Assembly (NCBI RefSeq): GCF_009939225.1
Contig: NZ_JAACJR010000004.1
Coordinates: 1-64,000 of the forward strand
DNA from: Sediminibacterium soli
GTDB taxonomy: Bacteria; Bacteroidota; Bacteroidia; Chitinophagales; Chitinophagaceae
DNA: 64,000 bases
Reading direction: 5' to 3'
Each line of letters starts with the position of its first letter. Within the stretch, counting starts at the first letter, position 1. Positions 55,701 to 64,000 of this stretch are shown piece after piece. The position numbers and the translations under genes are program-made. The notes beneath the pieces were generated by a model. It saw only the letters and a list, made by a program, of their open reading frames with translations. It made no database searches and was not told the DNA's origin.

Positions 55701-58700
55701 CGTTGCCAAAGTGCCGGGCGCAACCTATGCCCAGGTTACGGGTGCATTGACGGTAACGCCAGCGCAGTTGCAGAACATGGATGGCGCTGCGCTTCAGACC
55801 GAACTCGGCCATATACGCAGCGCATTTCCCGGGTTGCCGGTTACAACCTATACCCATCAGCCATTAACAGGTATTACGGCCATGGTGGATGCCAACCAGG
55901 TCAAAACAGGTTTTGAATACGATGCATTCAACCGCCTGGAACATATACGGGATAACGACAGCAACCTGGTAAAAAAAATCGAATACAGTCTCGCCGGCCC
56001 CGGAAGCCCAACGGCTATGCCGCTCTACCGCAACGCAGGCGCAAGCGCCTCCTTCAGTTGCCAGACCTGTGTTACAGGATACACGGCAACAACAGTTGTT
56101 TACCAGGTGCCGGCGGGTAGGTATACCTCACTGGTTTCGCAGGCACAGGCGGATAGTCTGGCAGCAGCCGATATTTCGGTCAACGGGCAGGGCTATGTCA
56201 ATGCGCTCTCTCTTTGCGTCAGAACTGTTATCCATACTTACCTGAGCGTACAGAAAGCAGGTACGTTTACCCGGCAGTGTGCTGCAGGCGGTACGGGGTC
56301 TTCTGTTACGTATACGGTAAATGCAGGTGTATATACCTCGCAGACCAGCCAGGCAGACGCCGACAACCAGGCGCAGGCCGCCGTGAATGCCAACGGTCAG
56401 AGTTATGCAAACAGCAATGGCACCTGTACTTTCTCCAGCATTGCCAAATCGGGCACATTCACCAAACAATGTGCCCCGGGTGGTACGGGCTCGTCTGTAA
56501 CCTATACGGTGGGTGCAGGTGCATATACTTCATTGATCAGCCAGGCTGACGCGGACAACCAGGCTCAGGCTGACGTCAACGCCAATGGTCAGGGTTATGC
56601 GAACAGCCATGGTACCTGTACTTTCTACAATGTTGTTAAATCGGGAACCTTTACCAAACAATGTTCCACGGGTGGTACGGGCTCGTCCGTAACCTATACG
56701 GTGGGTGCAGGTGCATATACTTCATTGATCAGCCAGGCTGACGCGGACAACCAGGCTCAGGCTGACGTCAACGCCAATGGTCAGGGTTATGCAAACAGCC
56801 ATGGTACCTGTACCTTCTATAATGTTGCTAAATCGGGAATTTTTACCAAACAATGTGATCCGGGAGGTACGGGTTCTTCTGTAACGTACACCGTTGCGGC
56901 AGGCACTTATGCCTCTAACAGCAGCCAGGCCGATGCCGACAACCAGGCGCAGGCACAGGTAAACAGTTACGGCCAAACCTATGCAAACAACAACGGTACT
57001 TGTACCTTTTATAATGCGGTTAAATCGGGAACCTTTACCAAACAATGCGATCCGGGCGGTACGGGTTCTTCTGTAACGTACACCGTTGCGGCAGGCACTT
57101 ATGCCTCTAACAGCAGCCAGGCCGATGCCGACAACCAGGCGCAGGCACAGGTAAACAGTTACGGCCAGACCTATGCAAACAACAACGGTACCTGTACCTT
57201 TTATAATGTGGTCAAATCGGGAACATTTACCAAACAATGCGATCCGGGCGGTACGGGTTCTTCTGTAACATACATCGTTGCGGCAGGCACCTATGCCTCT
57301 AACAGCAGCCAGGCCGATGCCGATAACCAGGCGCAGGCACAGGTGAACAGTTACGGCCAGACCTATGCAAACAACAACGGCTCCTGTACTTTTTATAATG
57401 TTGCCAAATCGGGGACCTTCCAGAAACAGTGCGATCCGGGTGGTACGGGTTCTTATGTTACCTATACGGTTGCTGCGGGTACCTATGTATCGTACAGCAG
57501 CCAGGCAAACGCGGATAACCAGGCGCAGGCGCAGGTGAACAGCTATGGTCAGACCTTCGCCAACAACAACGGCACCTGTGCTTTTTACAATGTGGCCAAA
57601 TCAGGCACTTTTACCAAACAGTGCAGCCCCGGCGGTACGGGTTCTTCCGTTACCTATACAGTACCGGCAAGTTCCTACCTGTCTTATACCAGCCAGGCGG
57701 ATGCGGATAACCAGGCGCAGAACGATGTAAATACCAACGGTCAGAATTATGCCAACAGCCATGGCACCTGTACTTTTTATAACGAAACAAGATCGGGCAC
57801 GTTCCAGAAACAGTGCGATCCCGGCGGCACAGGTTCTTATGTTACCTATACGGTTGTTGCTGGTACCTATGCATCCAACAGTAGCCAGGCGGATGCGAAT
57901 AACCAGGCACAGGCGCAGGTGAACAGCTATGGCCAGACCTATGCCAACAACAATGGTTCCTGTACTTTTTATAATGTTGCCAAATCGGGCACGTTCCAGA
58001 AACAGTGCGATCCCGGCGGCACAGGTTCTTATGTTACCTATACGGTTGCCGCGGGAACCTACGTATCGTACAGCAGCCAGGCCGATGCGGATAACCAGGC
58101 GCAGGCACAGGTGAACAGTTATGGCCAGACTTATGCAAACAACAATGGCACCTGCACATTTTACAGTGCGGCCAGATCGGGCAGCTTCCAGAAACAGTGC
58201 GACCCCGGCGGTACCGGTTCATGGGTTACCTATTCAGTAAGCGCAGGCGCCTACACCTCGAACATCAGCCAGGCGGATGCCGACAGCAAAGCGCAGACAG
58301 ATGTAAATAACAACGGCCAGGGCTATGCCAACAGCCAGGGATACTGCACCTATTACAGCGAAGCCAGGTCGGGCAGCTTCCAGAAACAGTGCGATCCGGG
58401 CGGCACAGGTTCCTATGTTACCTATACGGTAGCTGCCGGCACTTATGTGTCGTACAGCAGCCAGGCCGATGCGAACAACCAGGCGCAGGCACAGGTGAAC
58501 AGTTACGGCCAGACCTATGCAAACGGCAACGGCTACTGCACCTGGTACAACAGCGCCATGTACGATCTGCTGCAGAAGAACGATTGCGCCGGAAGCGGTA
58601 TTGGCTCCTATGTAGCCTACTCCATTCCGTATGCTACATTCTCATCCAACACCAGCCAGGCGCATGCCGATCAACTGGCGCAGAACTACTGGAATGCCAA

Positions 58701-59319
58701 TGCGCAGAACTATGTTAACAGCAACGGCTCCTGTACCTGGTATAACACCGCCATCACCCAATCGTTCCAGAAAAATGACTGCGGGTCTTATGCGGTGGGC
58801 TCCTCTGTAAACTACACAGTAAGTGCGGGAAGTTACTCATCCAATGCCAGCCAGGTCCATGCAAACCAACTTGCACAGACGCAGGTAGACACGTATGGCC
58901 AGGGTAATGCCAATGCAAACGGCTCCTGTACCTATTATAACTACGCCGTATCGGCCGATTTTACCAAATCATGCCCAGCGGGCTACCAGGGATCCACGCA
59001 CAACTATACCATCGCCGCGTGGACCTACTCGAGTACCTCCAGCCAGCACGATGCGCAGGTAGCGGCCAATGCCGCGCTGAACAGCGCAGGACAGGCTAAC
59101 GCGGATAATATCGGCACCTGTACTTACCTGTGCACAAGCGGCAACTGCAGCGGCATCGATAAAAAATGCGTGTTCAATGTCTGCGAGACCGGGGTGAAAG
59201 TGGTCACCAACTCCGAGTTGCTCGGGCCGCGCTGGTACCTCTGCACCTATCACTACGAATGGAGCGATGGGTCGTGGTCGCAGGACTATACGGAAGAATC
59301 GGCCTTTGGCTGTTATTGA
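52741..59319 (+). CDS. Giant YD/Rhs-type protein with DUF5977-like repeat array
   Basis: The start is ATG 52741 (MHMKKGHVLRSSWLLLL..., with a second ATG two codons on), giving 2192 residues with a signal peptide ending near LFAQ. Residues about 25-1095 form the beta-rich Rhs/SpvB-like shell (GAPNISIPLFTVKGNKLATG, ASRAGMGWALNMGGVISR, LEHIRDNDSNLVKKIEYSLAG). Residues about 1100-2130 are 16 tandem units of about 64 residues, each with QC...GGTGS.VTYTV.AG.Y.S..SQADADNQAQ...N.NGQ.YAN.NGTCTFYN, matching DUF5977. Each unit has two cysteines. A Cys-rich domain of about 65 residues closes the chain (CSGIDKKCVFNVCETG, YHYEWSDGSWSQDYTEES). No toxin domain is recognised. It probably acts as a surface stalk or shell for the locus. 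Confidence 0.82.
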   Translation: MHMKKGHVLRSSWLLLLIIPAQLLFAQVVDDLSRYTDFLPAPPNAAAIAKYGSISLNKNTGAPNISIPLFTVKGNKLATGIALSYSSTGIKVDEIASRAGMGWALNMGGVISRTVRGVPDEQRPRAIPWAPIGMNWSTYNFASSIIKANNAQGNDGEPDLFTFNFNGYSGSFVFDPDMNPVMISRSDIRIAKDFNGTEWNFLMTTPDGIRYYFGGSNATEKTKRTSTCGKNFELYVNNAWYLVKIEHPNGEQIRFGYEPHTYSYQTGVSQTMYWVSPQPVHSCPTVTTCSTPPTATCVNTVQTQGVLLKSVEATGRVKAVISYRNRYDCSDSLVSSIELTDLVKNRPAGSFEMEYDDVVATGPANESGYGSDHTPFLNSLRERSADLALDKRHRFSYLDAASRAPRLSFSQDHWGFYNGRSNQSFVPKPDNKIPGGGYTNASRFPAASGNREPDAAYAKLGMLTRIDYPTGGYDSILYEGNEIRQAVDVGTLHRLMSGITGTGMQATLTDTTTFSIEQTQELDLLINCADNTGNGSFDPVHNKGNVSFINAADGTVYTLLVTPGTISHVYPLLTPGTYRMVLSANGANVTTNAVLEYKPLYTLATKNLPTGGIRVSSVFTGNRSERPVHRKYYYASTDSLHASSMNLRLFPQYFSQSRSESTCGDGDYTSCETFYLFANSINTLNDYQGSLVSYSSVVEGLGDHFEGGATETRFMTEKDGPGEVLFGYDFLNAGKTNYSNAFNGKVKEEILWKQTGSGLIPAKRTTHAYKLDLRGAKEVYGYSINGRYGLYPANSDLLVIDTTNYNPPFEGGTPLYQVFLKPLDILRYKVLCDWTYIDSTTEILYDENGQNPLADTRHFYYDTSAHTLVTRTEIRNSRNEWLKTLFQYPADFGGQAVYDSMISRNMLTPVGAVNYNNNAEISRQRIHFADWGNGNIAPSSIQKSFNANTLRTEMVMDSYDSAGNLLQFTGRDGIPNAVVWGYKNTYPVAKVPGATYAQVTGALTVTPAQLQNMDGAALQTELGHIRSAFPGLPVTTYTHQPLTGITAMVDANQVKTGFEYDAFNRLEHIRDNDSNLVKKIEYSLAGPGSPTAMPLYRNAGASASFSCQTCVTGYTATTVVYQVPAGRYTSLVSQAQADSLAAADISVNGQGYVNALSLCVRTVIHTYLSVQKAGTFTRQCAAGGTGSSVTYTVNAGVYTSQTSQADADNQAQAAVNANGQSYANSNGTCTFSSIAKSGTFTKQCAPGGTGSSVTYTVGAGAYTSLISQADADNQAQADVNANGQGYANSHGTCTFYNVVKSGTFTKQCSTGGTGSSVTYTVGAGAYTSLISQADADNQAQADVNANGQGYANSHGTCTFYNVAKSGIFTKQCDPGGTGSSVTYTVAAGTYASNSSQADADNQAQAQVNSYGQTYANNNGTCTFYNAVKSGTFTKQCDPGGTGSSVTYTVAAGTYASNSSQADADNQAQAQVNSYGQTYANNNGTCTFYNVVKSGTFTKQCDPGGTGSSVTYIVAAGTYASNSSQADADNQAQAQVNSYGQTYANNNGSCTFYNVAKSGTFQKQCDPGGTGSYVTYTVAAGTYVSYSSQANADNQAQAQVNSYGQTFANNNGTCAFYNVAKSGTFTKQCSPGGTGSSVTYTVPASSYLSYTSQADADNQAQNDVNTNGQNYANSHGTCTFYNETRSGTFQKQCDPGGTGSYVTYTVVAGTYASNSSQADANNQAQAQVNSYGQTYANNNGSCTFYNVAKSGTFQKQCDPGGTGSYVTYTVAAGTYVSYSSQADADNQAQAQVNSYGQTYANNNGTCTFYSAARSGSFQKQCDPGGTGSWVTYSVSAGAYTSNISQADADSKAQTDVNNNGQGYANSQGYCTYYSEARSGSFQKQCDPGGTGSYVTYTVAAGTYVSYSSQADANNQAQAQVNSYGQTYANGNGYCTWYNSAMYDLLQKNDCAGSGIGSYVAYSIPYATFSSNTSQAHADQLAQNYWNANAQNYVNSNGSCTWYNTAITQSFQKNDCGSYAVGSSVNYTVSAGSYSSNASQVHANQLAQTQVDTYGQGNANANGSCTYYNYAVSADFTKSCPAGYQGSTHNYTIAAWTYSSTSSQHDAQVAANAALNSAGQANADNIGTCTYLCTSGNCSGIDKKCVFNVCETGVKVVTNSELLGPRWYLCTYHYEWSDGSWSQDYTEESAFGCY
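56041..59130 (+). repeat. Tandem array of 192-bp repeats (16 units)
   Basis: The Lys codon that opens a unit occurs at 56254, 56446, 56638, 56830, 57022, 57214 and 57406, exactly 192 bases apart, and the spacing continues to about 58366. Units 5-7 (from 56830) are almost identical in DNA. Units 1 and 14-16 are diverged and differ slightly in length. The array is coding throughout. Confidence 0.92.
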
Positions 59320-59338
59320 TAAACCGAAAAAGAAAAAA

Positions 59339-59674
59339 ATGAAAATACCCTTTCTTGTAACCGGCCTGCTGCTCTCGCTCTGTCTCAGCGCACAGCAGCC
59401 CTCGCCCGCCGAACAGCTGGCGCAGAAGATAGCGCAGAAAATAAAAGACAGCCTGAAGCTGTCGCCGGCCCAGCAAACGCAGCTGTACGAGATCAATATG
59501 CAGCTGCATAACCGCAAAATGGAAACGCGCAAACAGTACGGTACGCCGGCTGCAGCCGCGCCCTATATACAGATCGTGGAGAACGGCCGCGATTCTTTGT
59601 ACAGGCAGGTGATACCTGCCGGTAAATTCAACCTGTACCTGCAGAAAAAAAGCAGGCTGGTAAGTAATAACTGA
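59339..59674 (+). CDS. Small exported protein of the Rhs locus
   Basis: The 111-residue product has a signal peptide (MKIPFLVTGLLLSLCLSAQ). The mature part is helical, and LKLSPAQQTQLYEINMQL followed by NRKMETRKQ resembles the LTxxQ motif of Spy/CpxP-like periplasmic chaperones. It starts 20 bases after the giant YD gene and ends 25 bases before the Rhs-core gene. A chaperone for folding or export of these Rhs proteins is a reasonable inference. Confidence 0.65.
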   Translation: MKIPFLVTGLLLSLCLSAQQPSPAEQLAQKIAQKIKDSLKLSPAQQTQLYEINMQLHNRKMETRKQYGTPAAAAPYIQIVENGRDSLYRQVIPAGKFNLYLQKKSRLVSNN

Positions 59675-59699
59675 TGTTGAACGCTTATATACCTGGCAA

Positions 59700-62600
59700 A
59701 TGAAAACGATCCCTATCAGACAAACAGTCACGGCGCTTGCAGTACTACTGACCGCCGCGGTCAATACCACCCGTGCGCAGTTACCATTCCCCGCCGCCTA
59801 TCCGCTGGATACGCGGATCAACTATGTGCGTACCTGGGAAGCGCATGCGCCAACGCAAAACCCGTCGACGCTTATCGCCGCGCCGCTGCGCAACGCAAAA
59901 CAGTCAACGGTCTATCTCGACGGGCTGGGCAGGACCCTGCAGACCGTAGCCAAACAGGGATCGCTGCCAACAGGAGGCAGCGCGGCAGACATCATCCAGT
60001 CCGCCCTGTACGATGAACTGGGCAGGGAGCTTGTCAGGTACCTGCCCACAGTTGCCAATGGTACCGGCGGCAATACTTCCATTTCGGATGGCGCGTTTAA
60101 ATACAATCCCTTCCAGCAGGATTCGGTCTTCAATACCGCGCGTTTTGCGAACGAATCATTCTTCTACAGCCAGTCGGTGGTGGAAGCTTCGCCGCTGGCA
60201 AGAACGATAAAGGAGATGCCGGCAGGCAACAGCTGGAGCGGCAACGGAAAAGGAACCGCTCACCGTTACCTGAACAACAACACCGGCGACTCTGTGGTGA
60301 TCTGGGATATCACAGGTAATGCCAACCCGGTTTTTAACGGGTATTACGCGGCAGGTGCGCTTACGCGGCACGATATCACCGATGAACAGGGTATGACGGT
60401 ACAGGAATTCGTTGACAAATCGGGTAAGACCCTGCTGAAAAAAGTACAGATCTCGGCATCCGCGGGTACGCTTCCCTCCGGTGCTTATACCGGATGGCTC
60501 AGCACAGGCTATGTATACGATAACCTCGGCAACCTGCGGTTCGTGATCAGCCCCAAAGCCATGGCAGCCATTGCCGGCAGCTGGACGATCGGCAGCGGCA
60601 TTGCCGATGAACTGTGTTTTGCGTACGGCTACGACGAACAGAACCGTATGGTCACCAAAAAAGTACCCGGGGCAGGTGTGGTGGAAATGGTGTACGATAC
60701 GCGCGACCGGCTGGTGATGACCAGGGATGGCAACCTGCTTTCTGCGGGTAAATGGATGGTAACGGTATATGAGAATACGCTGAACAGGCCGGTACAGACC
60801 GGGCTGCTGGCAGATGCATCCACCCGCGCCACCCATGCGGCAGCAGCGGCATCTTCTGCGGGCTACCCGTCTGTGGCATCGGGTTTTGAATTGCTGACGG
60901 AAACATTTTACGATGGATACGGATGGGTAACGGGCACGGGTCTCAGCGCCACACTGGTAACCGGCGCCATACATGCGCCGGAATTTCTGACAACCTATCT
61001 TGCCTCACCCGAATTTGCGGAACCGGTTACCGCCACGGCAGCGGTGAATGGGATGGTCACCGGTACCAAAGTAAAAGTACTGGGTACGAATACCTACCTG
61101 TATTCGGTAAACCATTACGATGCCAAAGGCCGCAGGATACAGACACAGCAGACCAATATCAGCGGCGGAACGGATATCGGCACTACGCAATACGACTGGT
61201 CGGGCAGGCCCCTGCGGGTATTGTTACAACATCAGAAAAGCAGCGGCAATGCGCAGACCCATACGCTGCTGACCATTAACGAATACGACGATGCGGGCAG
61301 GCTGGCAACGGTGAAGAAAGAGATAGACGGCACGGGTATCCGCCAGACCAGCGCGAGCAGTTACGATGGTTTGGGGCTGCTTGCCGCAAAAACCCTGGAT
61401 AACAGCCTGGAGACTCTGCAGTACGACTACAATATCCGCGGCTGGCTGCTGGGTATGAACCGGGAATATGTAAAGGATGCATCGCAGGCTTATTTCGGTT
61501 TTGAGCTTGCCTATGATAAGACCGCGAATATCATCCCGGGCTCAGGTTATGCAGCGGCGCAGTACAACGGCAATATTGCCGGCACCACCTGGAAAAGCCG
61601 CGGCGATGCGGAGAAGCGGAAATACGATTTTGCCTATGATGGGGCGAACCGTTTGCTGAAAGCCGATTTTACACAGTACACCTCGGGCAGTTTCAGTACT
61701 TCGGCCATGGATTTCAGTGCGAAGATGGGTGATGGCAGCGATGCGAATACGGCTTATGATGCCAACGGCAACATATTGCGTATGCGCCACTCGGGACTGA
61801 AGAACGGGGCCACGCAGTTGATAGACGACCTTAGCTACAACTATATAACCGGCAGCAACAAACTGCTGAATGTGAACGATGCGCAGAACGATGCGCAGAC
61901 GGTCATCGGCGATTTTCGAACCTCTCAATTGCATCCGTCTTTTGGCGCCAAGACTACCAGTACGGAGGACTATGCTTATGATGCCAATGGCAACCTTATC
62001 AAGGACCTCAACAAGGACATCATTGATTACAGCGGGAGCAATGGTATCAGTTATAACCATCTCAATCTCCCTGCATCCATTACTGTGCGTGGAGCTTCTG
62101 GCAACAAGGGTACGATTGTGTACCTGTATGATGCACAGGGCAACAAACTGCAGAAAACAGTAACGGAAGGAAGCAGCACCATAACCCAACAATATATTTC
62201 CGGCTTTGAGTACCGTAACGATACACTGCAACTGGCGATGCATGAGGAAGGCAGGATAAGAAAGGTGGACAGCAGCCTGGTATATGATTATTTTCTGAAA
62301 GACCATCTTGGTAATACGCGCGCTGTACTTACCACAGAGAGAAAAACAGATGGTTATCCTGCTGCCACGATGGAAACGGGTAGTGCATGGGTGGAGAATA
62401 GTTTGTATGAGAACATTGACAGCACGCGCAGCGGGCTGCCTGCGGGTTATCCAACGGATACGTATACGGAACCTAACGAGTATGTGGCCAAGCTGAATGC
62501 CTCGACGGGCAAGAAAATTGGCCCTGCAATATTGCTGAAAGTGATGGCGGGCGATTCTGTGAACATACGTTGCAGTAGTTGGTACCGTCTCAACGGAACT

Positions 62601-64000
62601 ACTCCTGGAGATCCGGCGAGTCCATTAACGGACTTGTTAGTGAACCTTGCCAAAGGGATTACGAGCGTAAGTGGACTGAAATATACCCAGCCGCAGTTAT
62701 CGAATACATTATTGCCGCCGGGCATAACCGATCTCCTAAATGGCCGTAACACTGGCTTCAACTCCTCCCGCCCCAAAGCGTATCTGAGTTGGGTATTGCT
62801 GGATGAGCAGTTCCATTATGTAAGCGGCAGCAGCGGTTTTGAGCAGGTGGGTGCGGATACGGTACTCACCACCTGGGTAAAGACGGCGTTGCTGATGAGT
62901 AAGAATGGGTATCTTTATGTGTATACGGGAAATGAGAGTGAGATTAACGTGTATTTTGATAATTTGCAGGTATCGCATGTAAGGGGGCCTTTGTTGGAGG
63001 AGACGCATTATTATCCGTTCGGGTTGACGATGGCGGGGATATCTTCTAAGGTTGCGGGGAAACCGGAGAATAGGTTTAAGTATAATGGGAAGGATTTGCA
63101 GAATAAGGAGTTCAGTGACGGCAGTGGGTTGGAGTTGTATGATTATGGAAAACGCATGGGAGACCCGCAATTAGGAAGATGGTGGGTATTAGATCCTAAA
63201 GCTGATTTGCTCGAAATGTCTACTCCTTATGCGTTCTGTTATAATAATCCTATTATATATACCGATCCGGACGGAGAACTGGCGATATTGATAAATGGGA
63301 GAGTTACTGCTGAATCGCAACGAGGTAACGCATCATATTGGGATAGAGGTGTAATAGAAGCAATAAAAAGCTCTGGCATTCCTAACAGCAGTAATATGAT
63401 GTTTGTTGATGGAGATAGATTTAGAAGGCACGAATGGCCAGGGTCAAATGGTGATTACGATGAATGGGGCGGTATTCAAAACGGTGCGTACACGCAAGGG
63501 AACTCTGCTGAAGGAAGAAGAAAAGCAGGGTATCAATCGGGTAAAGATGATTTTAAATCCATTTTAGCAAGACTTGCCCGAGATCCCAAAACCAATAAGA
63601 TAATCGAGAAGATTGAAATTTACACACATAGCCGTGGGGCGGCTTTTGGGGCAGGCTATACAGAAGCGTTGATGGAGATGATACAGAAAAATGCTGATCA
63701 ATTTGCAGATCCTCAAAATGTAATTGACTTAGTTTATAACATGGCACCGAATGAAGCTGATAGAGATGGAACTGCGGAGCCAGGAGGCGTAAACGCATAT
63801 TCACAGCACCATAATAATGATTTTCTATCCGGTGCAGGTCAGCAAGGAACAAAGGCGAATTTTGTGAGTAAGGAAACTGCTGGAGGGTTGTTTGGGCCGC
63901 ATTCTACAAGCTCCTTTGTTAAAGATATTACAGCGTTCACAAAAGCTTTTGCAAACTCAACTAATAAAAAAGATTCTAAAAAAATAATCAGAGATTTTAT
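59700..64000 (+). CDS. Rhs-core protein with lipase-like C-terminal toxin domain, cut by the window edge
   Basis: The ATG at 59700 opens 1433 codons without a stop to the window end. A signal peptide (TVTALAVLLTAAVNTTRAQ) is followed by a Bacteroidota-type Rhs N-terminus (STVYLDGLGRTLQTVAKQGS) and many YD-like units (YDNLGNLRFVI, YDEQNRMVTKK, YDANGNLIKD). The Rhs core lies at residues about 1100-1190 (HYYPFGLTMAGIS, RFKYNGKDLQNKE, LYDYGKRMGDPQLGRWW, YNNPIIYTDPDG). After the core, the tip contains IEIYTHSRGAAFGAGY, with Ser1311 in a nucleophile-elbow-like HSRG, then VYNMAPNEAD and several His residues, as in alpha/beta-hydrolase lipases. The tip is clearly AT-richer than the rest. The immunity gene should lie just beyond the window. 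Confidence 0.82.
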   Translation, partial: MKTIPIRQTVTALAVLLTAAVNTTRAQLPFPAAYPLDTRINYVRTWEAHAPTQNPSTLIAAPLRNAKQSTVYLDGLGRTLQTVAKQGSLPTGGSAADIIQSALYDELGRELVRYLPTVANGTGGNTSISDGAFKYNPFQQDSVFNTARFANESFFYSQSVVEASPLARTIKEMPAGNSWSGNGKGTAHRYLNNNTGDSVVIWDITGNANPVFNGYYAAGALTRHDITDEQGMTVQEFVDKSGKTLLKKVQISASAGTLPSGAYTGWLSTGYVYDNLGNLRFVISPKAMAAIAGSWTIGSGIADELCFAYGYDEQNRMVTKKVPGAGVVEMVYDTRDRLVMTRDGNLLSAGKWMVTVYENTLNRPVQTGLLADASTRATHAAAAASSAGYPSVASGFELLTETFYDGYGWVTGTGLSATLVTGAIHAPEFLTTYLASPEFAEPVTATAAVNGMVTGTKVKVLGTNTYLYSVNHYDAKGRRIQTQQTNISGGTDIGTTQYDWSGRPLRVLLQHQKSSGNAQTHTLLTINEYDDAGRLATVKKEIDGTGIRQTSASSYDGLGLLAAKTLDNSLETLQYDYNIRGWLLGMNREYVKDASQAYFGFELAYDKTANIIPGSGYAAAQYNGNIAGTTWKSRGDAEKRKYDFAYDGANRLLKADFTQYTSGSFSTSAMDFSAKMGDGSDANTAYDANGNILRMRHSGLKNGATQLIDDLSYNYITGSNKLLNVNDAQNDAQTVIGDFRTSQLHPSFGAKTTSTEDYAYDANGNLIKDLNKDIIDYSGSNGISYNHLNLPASITVRGASGNKGTIVYLYDAQGNKLQKTVTEGSSTITQQYISGFEYRNDTLQLAMHEEGRIRKVDSSLVYDYFLKDHLGNTRAVLTTERKTDGYPAATMETGSAWVENSLYENIDSTRSGLPAGYPTDTYTEPNEYVAKLNASTGKKIGPAILLKVMAGDSVNIRCSSWYRLNGTTPGDPASPLTDLLVNLAKGITSVSGLKYTQPQLSNTLLPPGITDLLNGRNTGFNSSRPKAYLSWVLLDEQFHYVSGSSGFEQVGADTVLTTWVKTALLMSKNGYLYVYTGNESEINVYFDNLQVSHVRGPLLEETHYYPFGLTMAGISSKVAGKPENRFKYNGKDLQNKEFSDGSGLELYDYGKRMGDPQLGRWWVLDPKADLLEMSTPYAFCYNNPIIYTDPDGELAILINGRVTAESQRGNASYWDRGVIEAIKSSGIPNSSNMMFVDGDRFRRHEWPGSNGDYDEWGGIQNGAYTQGNSAEGRRKAGYQSGKDDFKSILARLARDPKTNKIIEKIEIYTHSRGAAFGAGYTEALMEMIQKNADQFADPQNVIDLVYNMAPNEADRDGTAEPGGVNAYSQHHNNDFLSGAGQQGTKANFVSKETAGGLFGPHSTSSFVKDITAFTKAFANSTNKKDSKKIIRDF

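Noticed and set aside
56041..59130. Regular repeats considered as a CRISPR-like array
   Set aside because: The period is 192 bases, the whole array is one open reading frame with conserved residues, and there are no unique spacers between short repeats.
59700..64000. Apparent frame change near 63960 in the Rhs-core gene
   Set aside because: It came from counting the ATG at 59701; the start is at 59700 and the frame is then continuous to the window end.

Overview
The window looks like the chromosome of a Bacteroidota bacterium, most likely of the Chitinophagaceae or a close relative. The signs are an rpoB-rpoC pair of Bacteroidota type, start codons without Shine-Dalgarno sequences, -7 promoter words of the TAnnTTTG kind, a carboxypeptidase-like/plug TonB-type outer-membrane protein, M56/BlaI pairs, DUF4142, DUF2911, DUF1573 and DUF4097 proteins, and large Rhs/YD proteins with DUF5977-type repeats. 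No rRNA, tRNA, CRISPR array or IS transposase was found.

Layout. (1) 1-3.9 kb is an AT-richer polymorphic-toxin island on the minus strand: a full-length lipoprotein toxin with a PD-(D/E)xK-like C-terminus, its immunity gene cut by the left edge, a displaced toxin C-terminal cassette without an ATG start, a second immunity gene and a 90-bp immunity remnant. (2) 4.4-12.7 kb is rpoB-rpoC, not preceded by rplL within the window. (3) 12.8-20 kb is envelope biogenesis: an OmpH/Skp chaperone, an APC permease, a heptose-phosphate kinase-like protein and IspD, then on the minus strand an oxidoreductase, an undecaprenyl-phosphate sugar transferase and a FemAB/GNAT-like protein. (4) 20.3-26.3 kb has a lone response regulator, a candidate structured sRNA, two Tat-signal sugar isomerase-like proteins, a second Gfo/Idh/MocA oxidoreductase and an M28 peptidase. 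(5) 26.5-32.4 kb is a BlaI-like repressor, an M56 membrane protease and a TonB-type outer-membrane protein, probably one regulatory unit.

(6) 32.7-45.9 kb is a mosaic: a metallo-beta-lactamase-fold hydrolase, a GH30 glycosidase, a DUF4142 lipoprotein, a stress pair resembling yciG-yciF (a disordered KGG-tailed protein and a DUF892 ferritin-like protein), DUF1573, an acyl-carrier-like protein without the carrier serine, a sigma/anti-sigma/DUF4097/DUF4097 operon, S1/P1 nuclease, DUF2911 and glutamyl-Q tRNA(Asp) synthetase. (7) 46-51 kb is a large hybrid histidine kinase with two transmitter modules and a DUF1624-type membrane acyltransferase. (8) 51.3-64 kb is an Rhs locus: an outer-membrane barrel protein, a 2192-residue YD protein with a 16-unit 192-bp repeat array, a small periplasmic protein and an Rhs-core protein that runs off the window with a lipase-like C-terminal domain.

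Two separate polymorphic-toxin loci therefore bracket a housekeeping and envelope region. Scattered between genes are five related imperfect palindromes and several strong intrinsic terminators. All functions are read from sequence motifs by eye; nothing was searched against a database.
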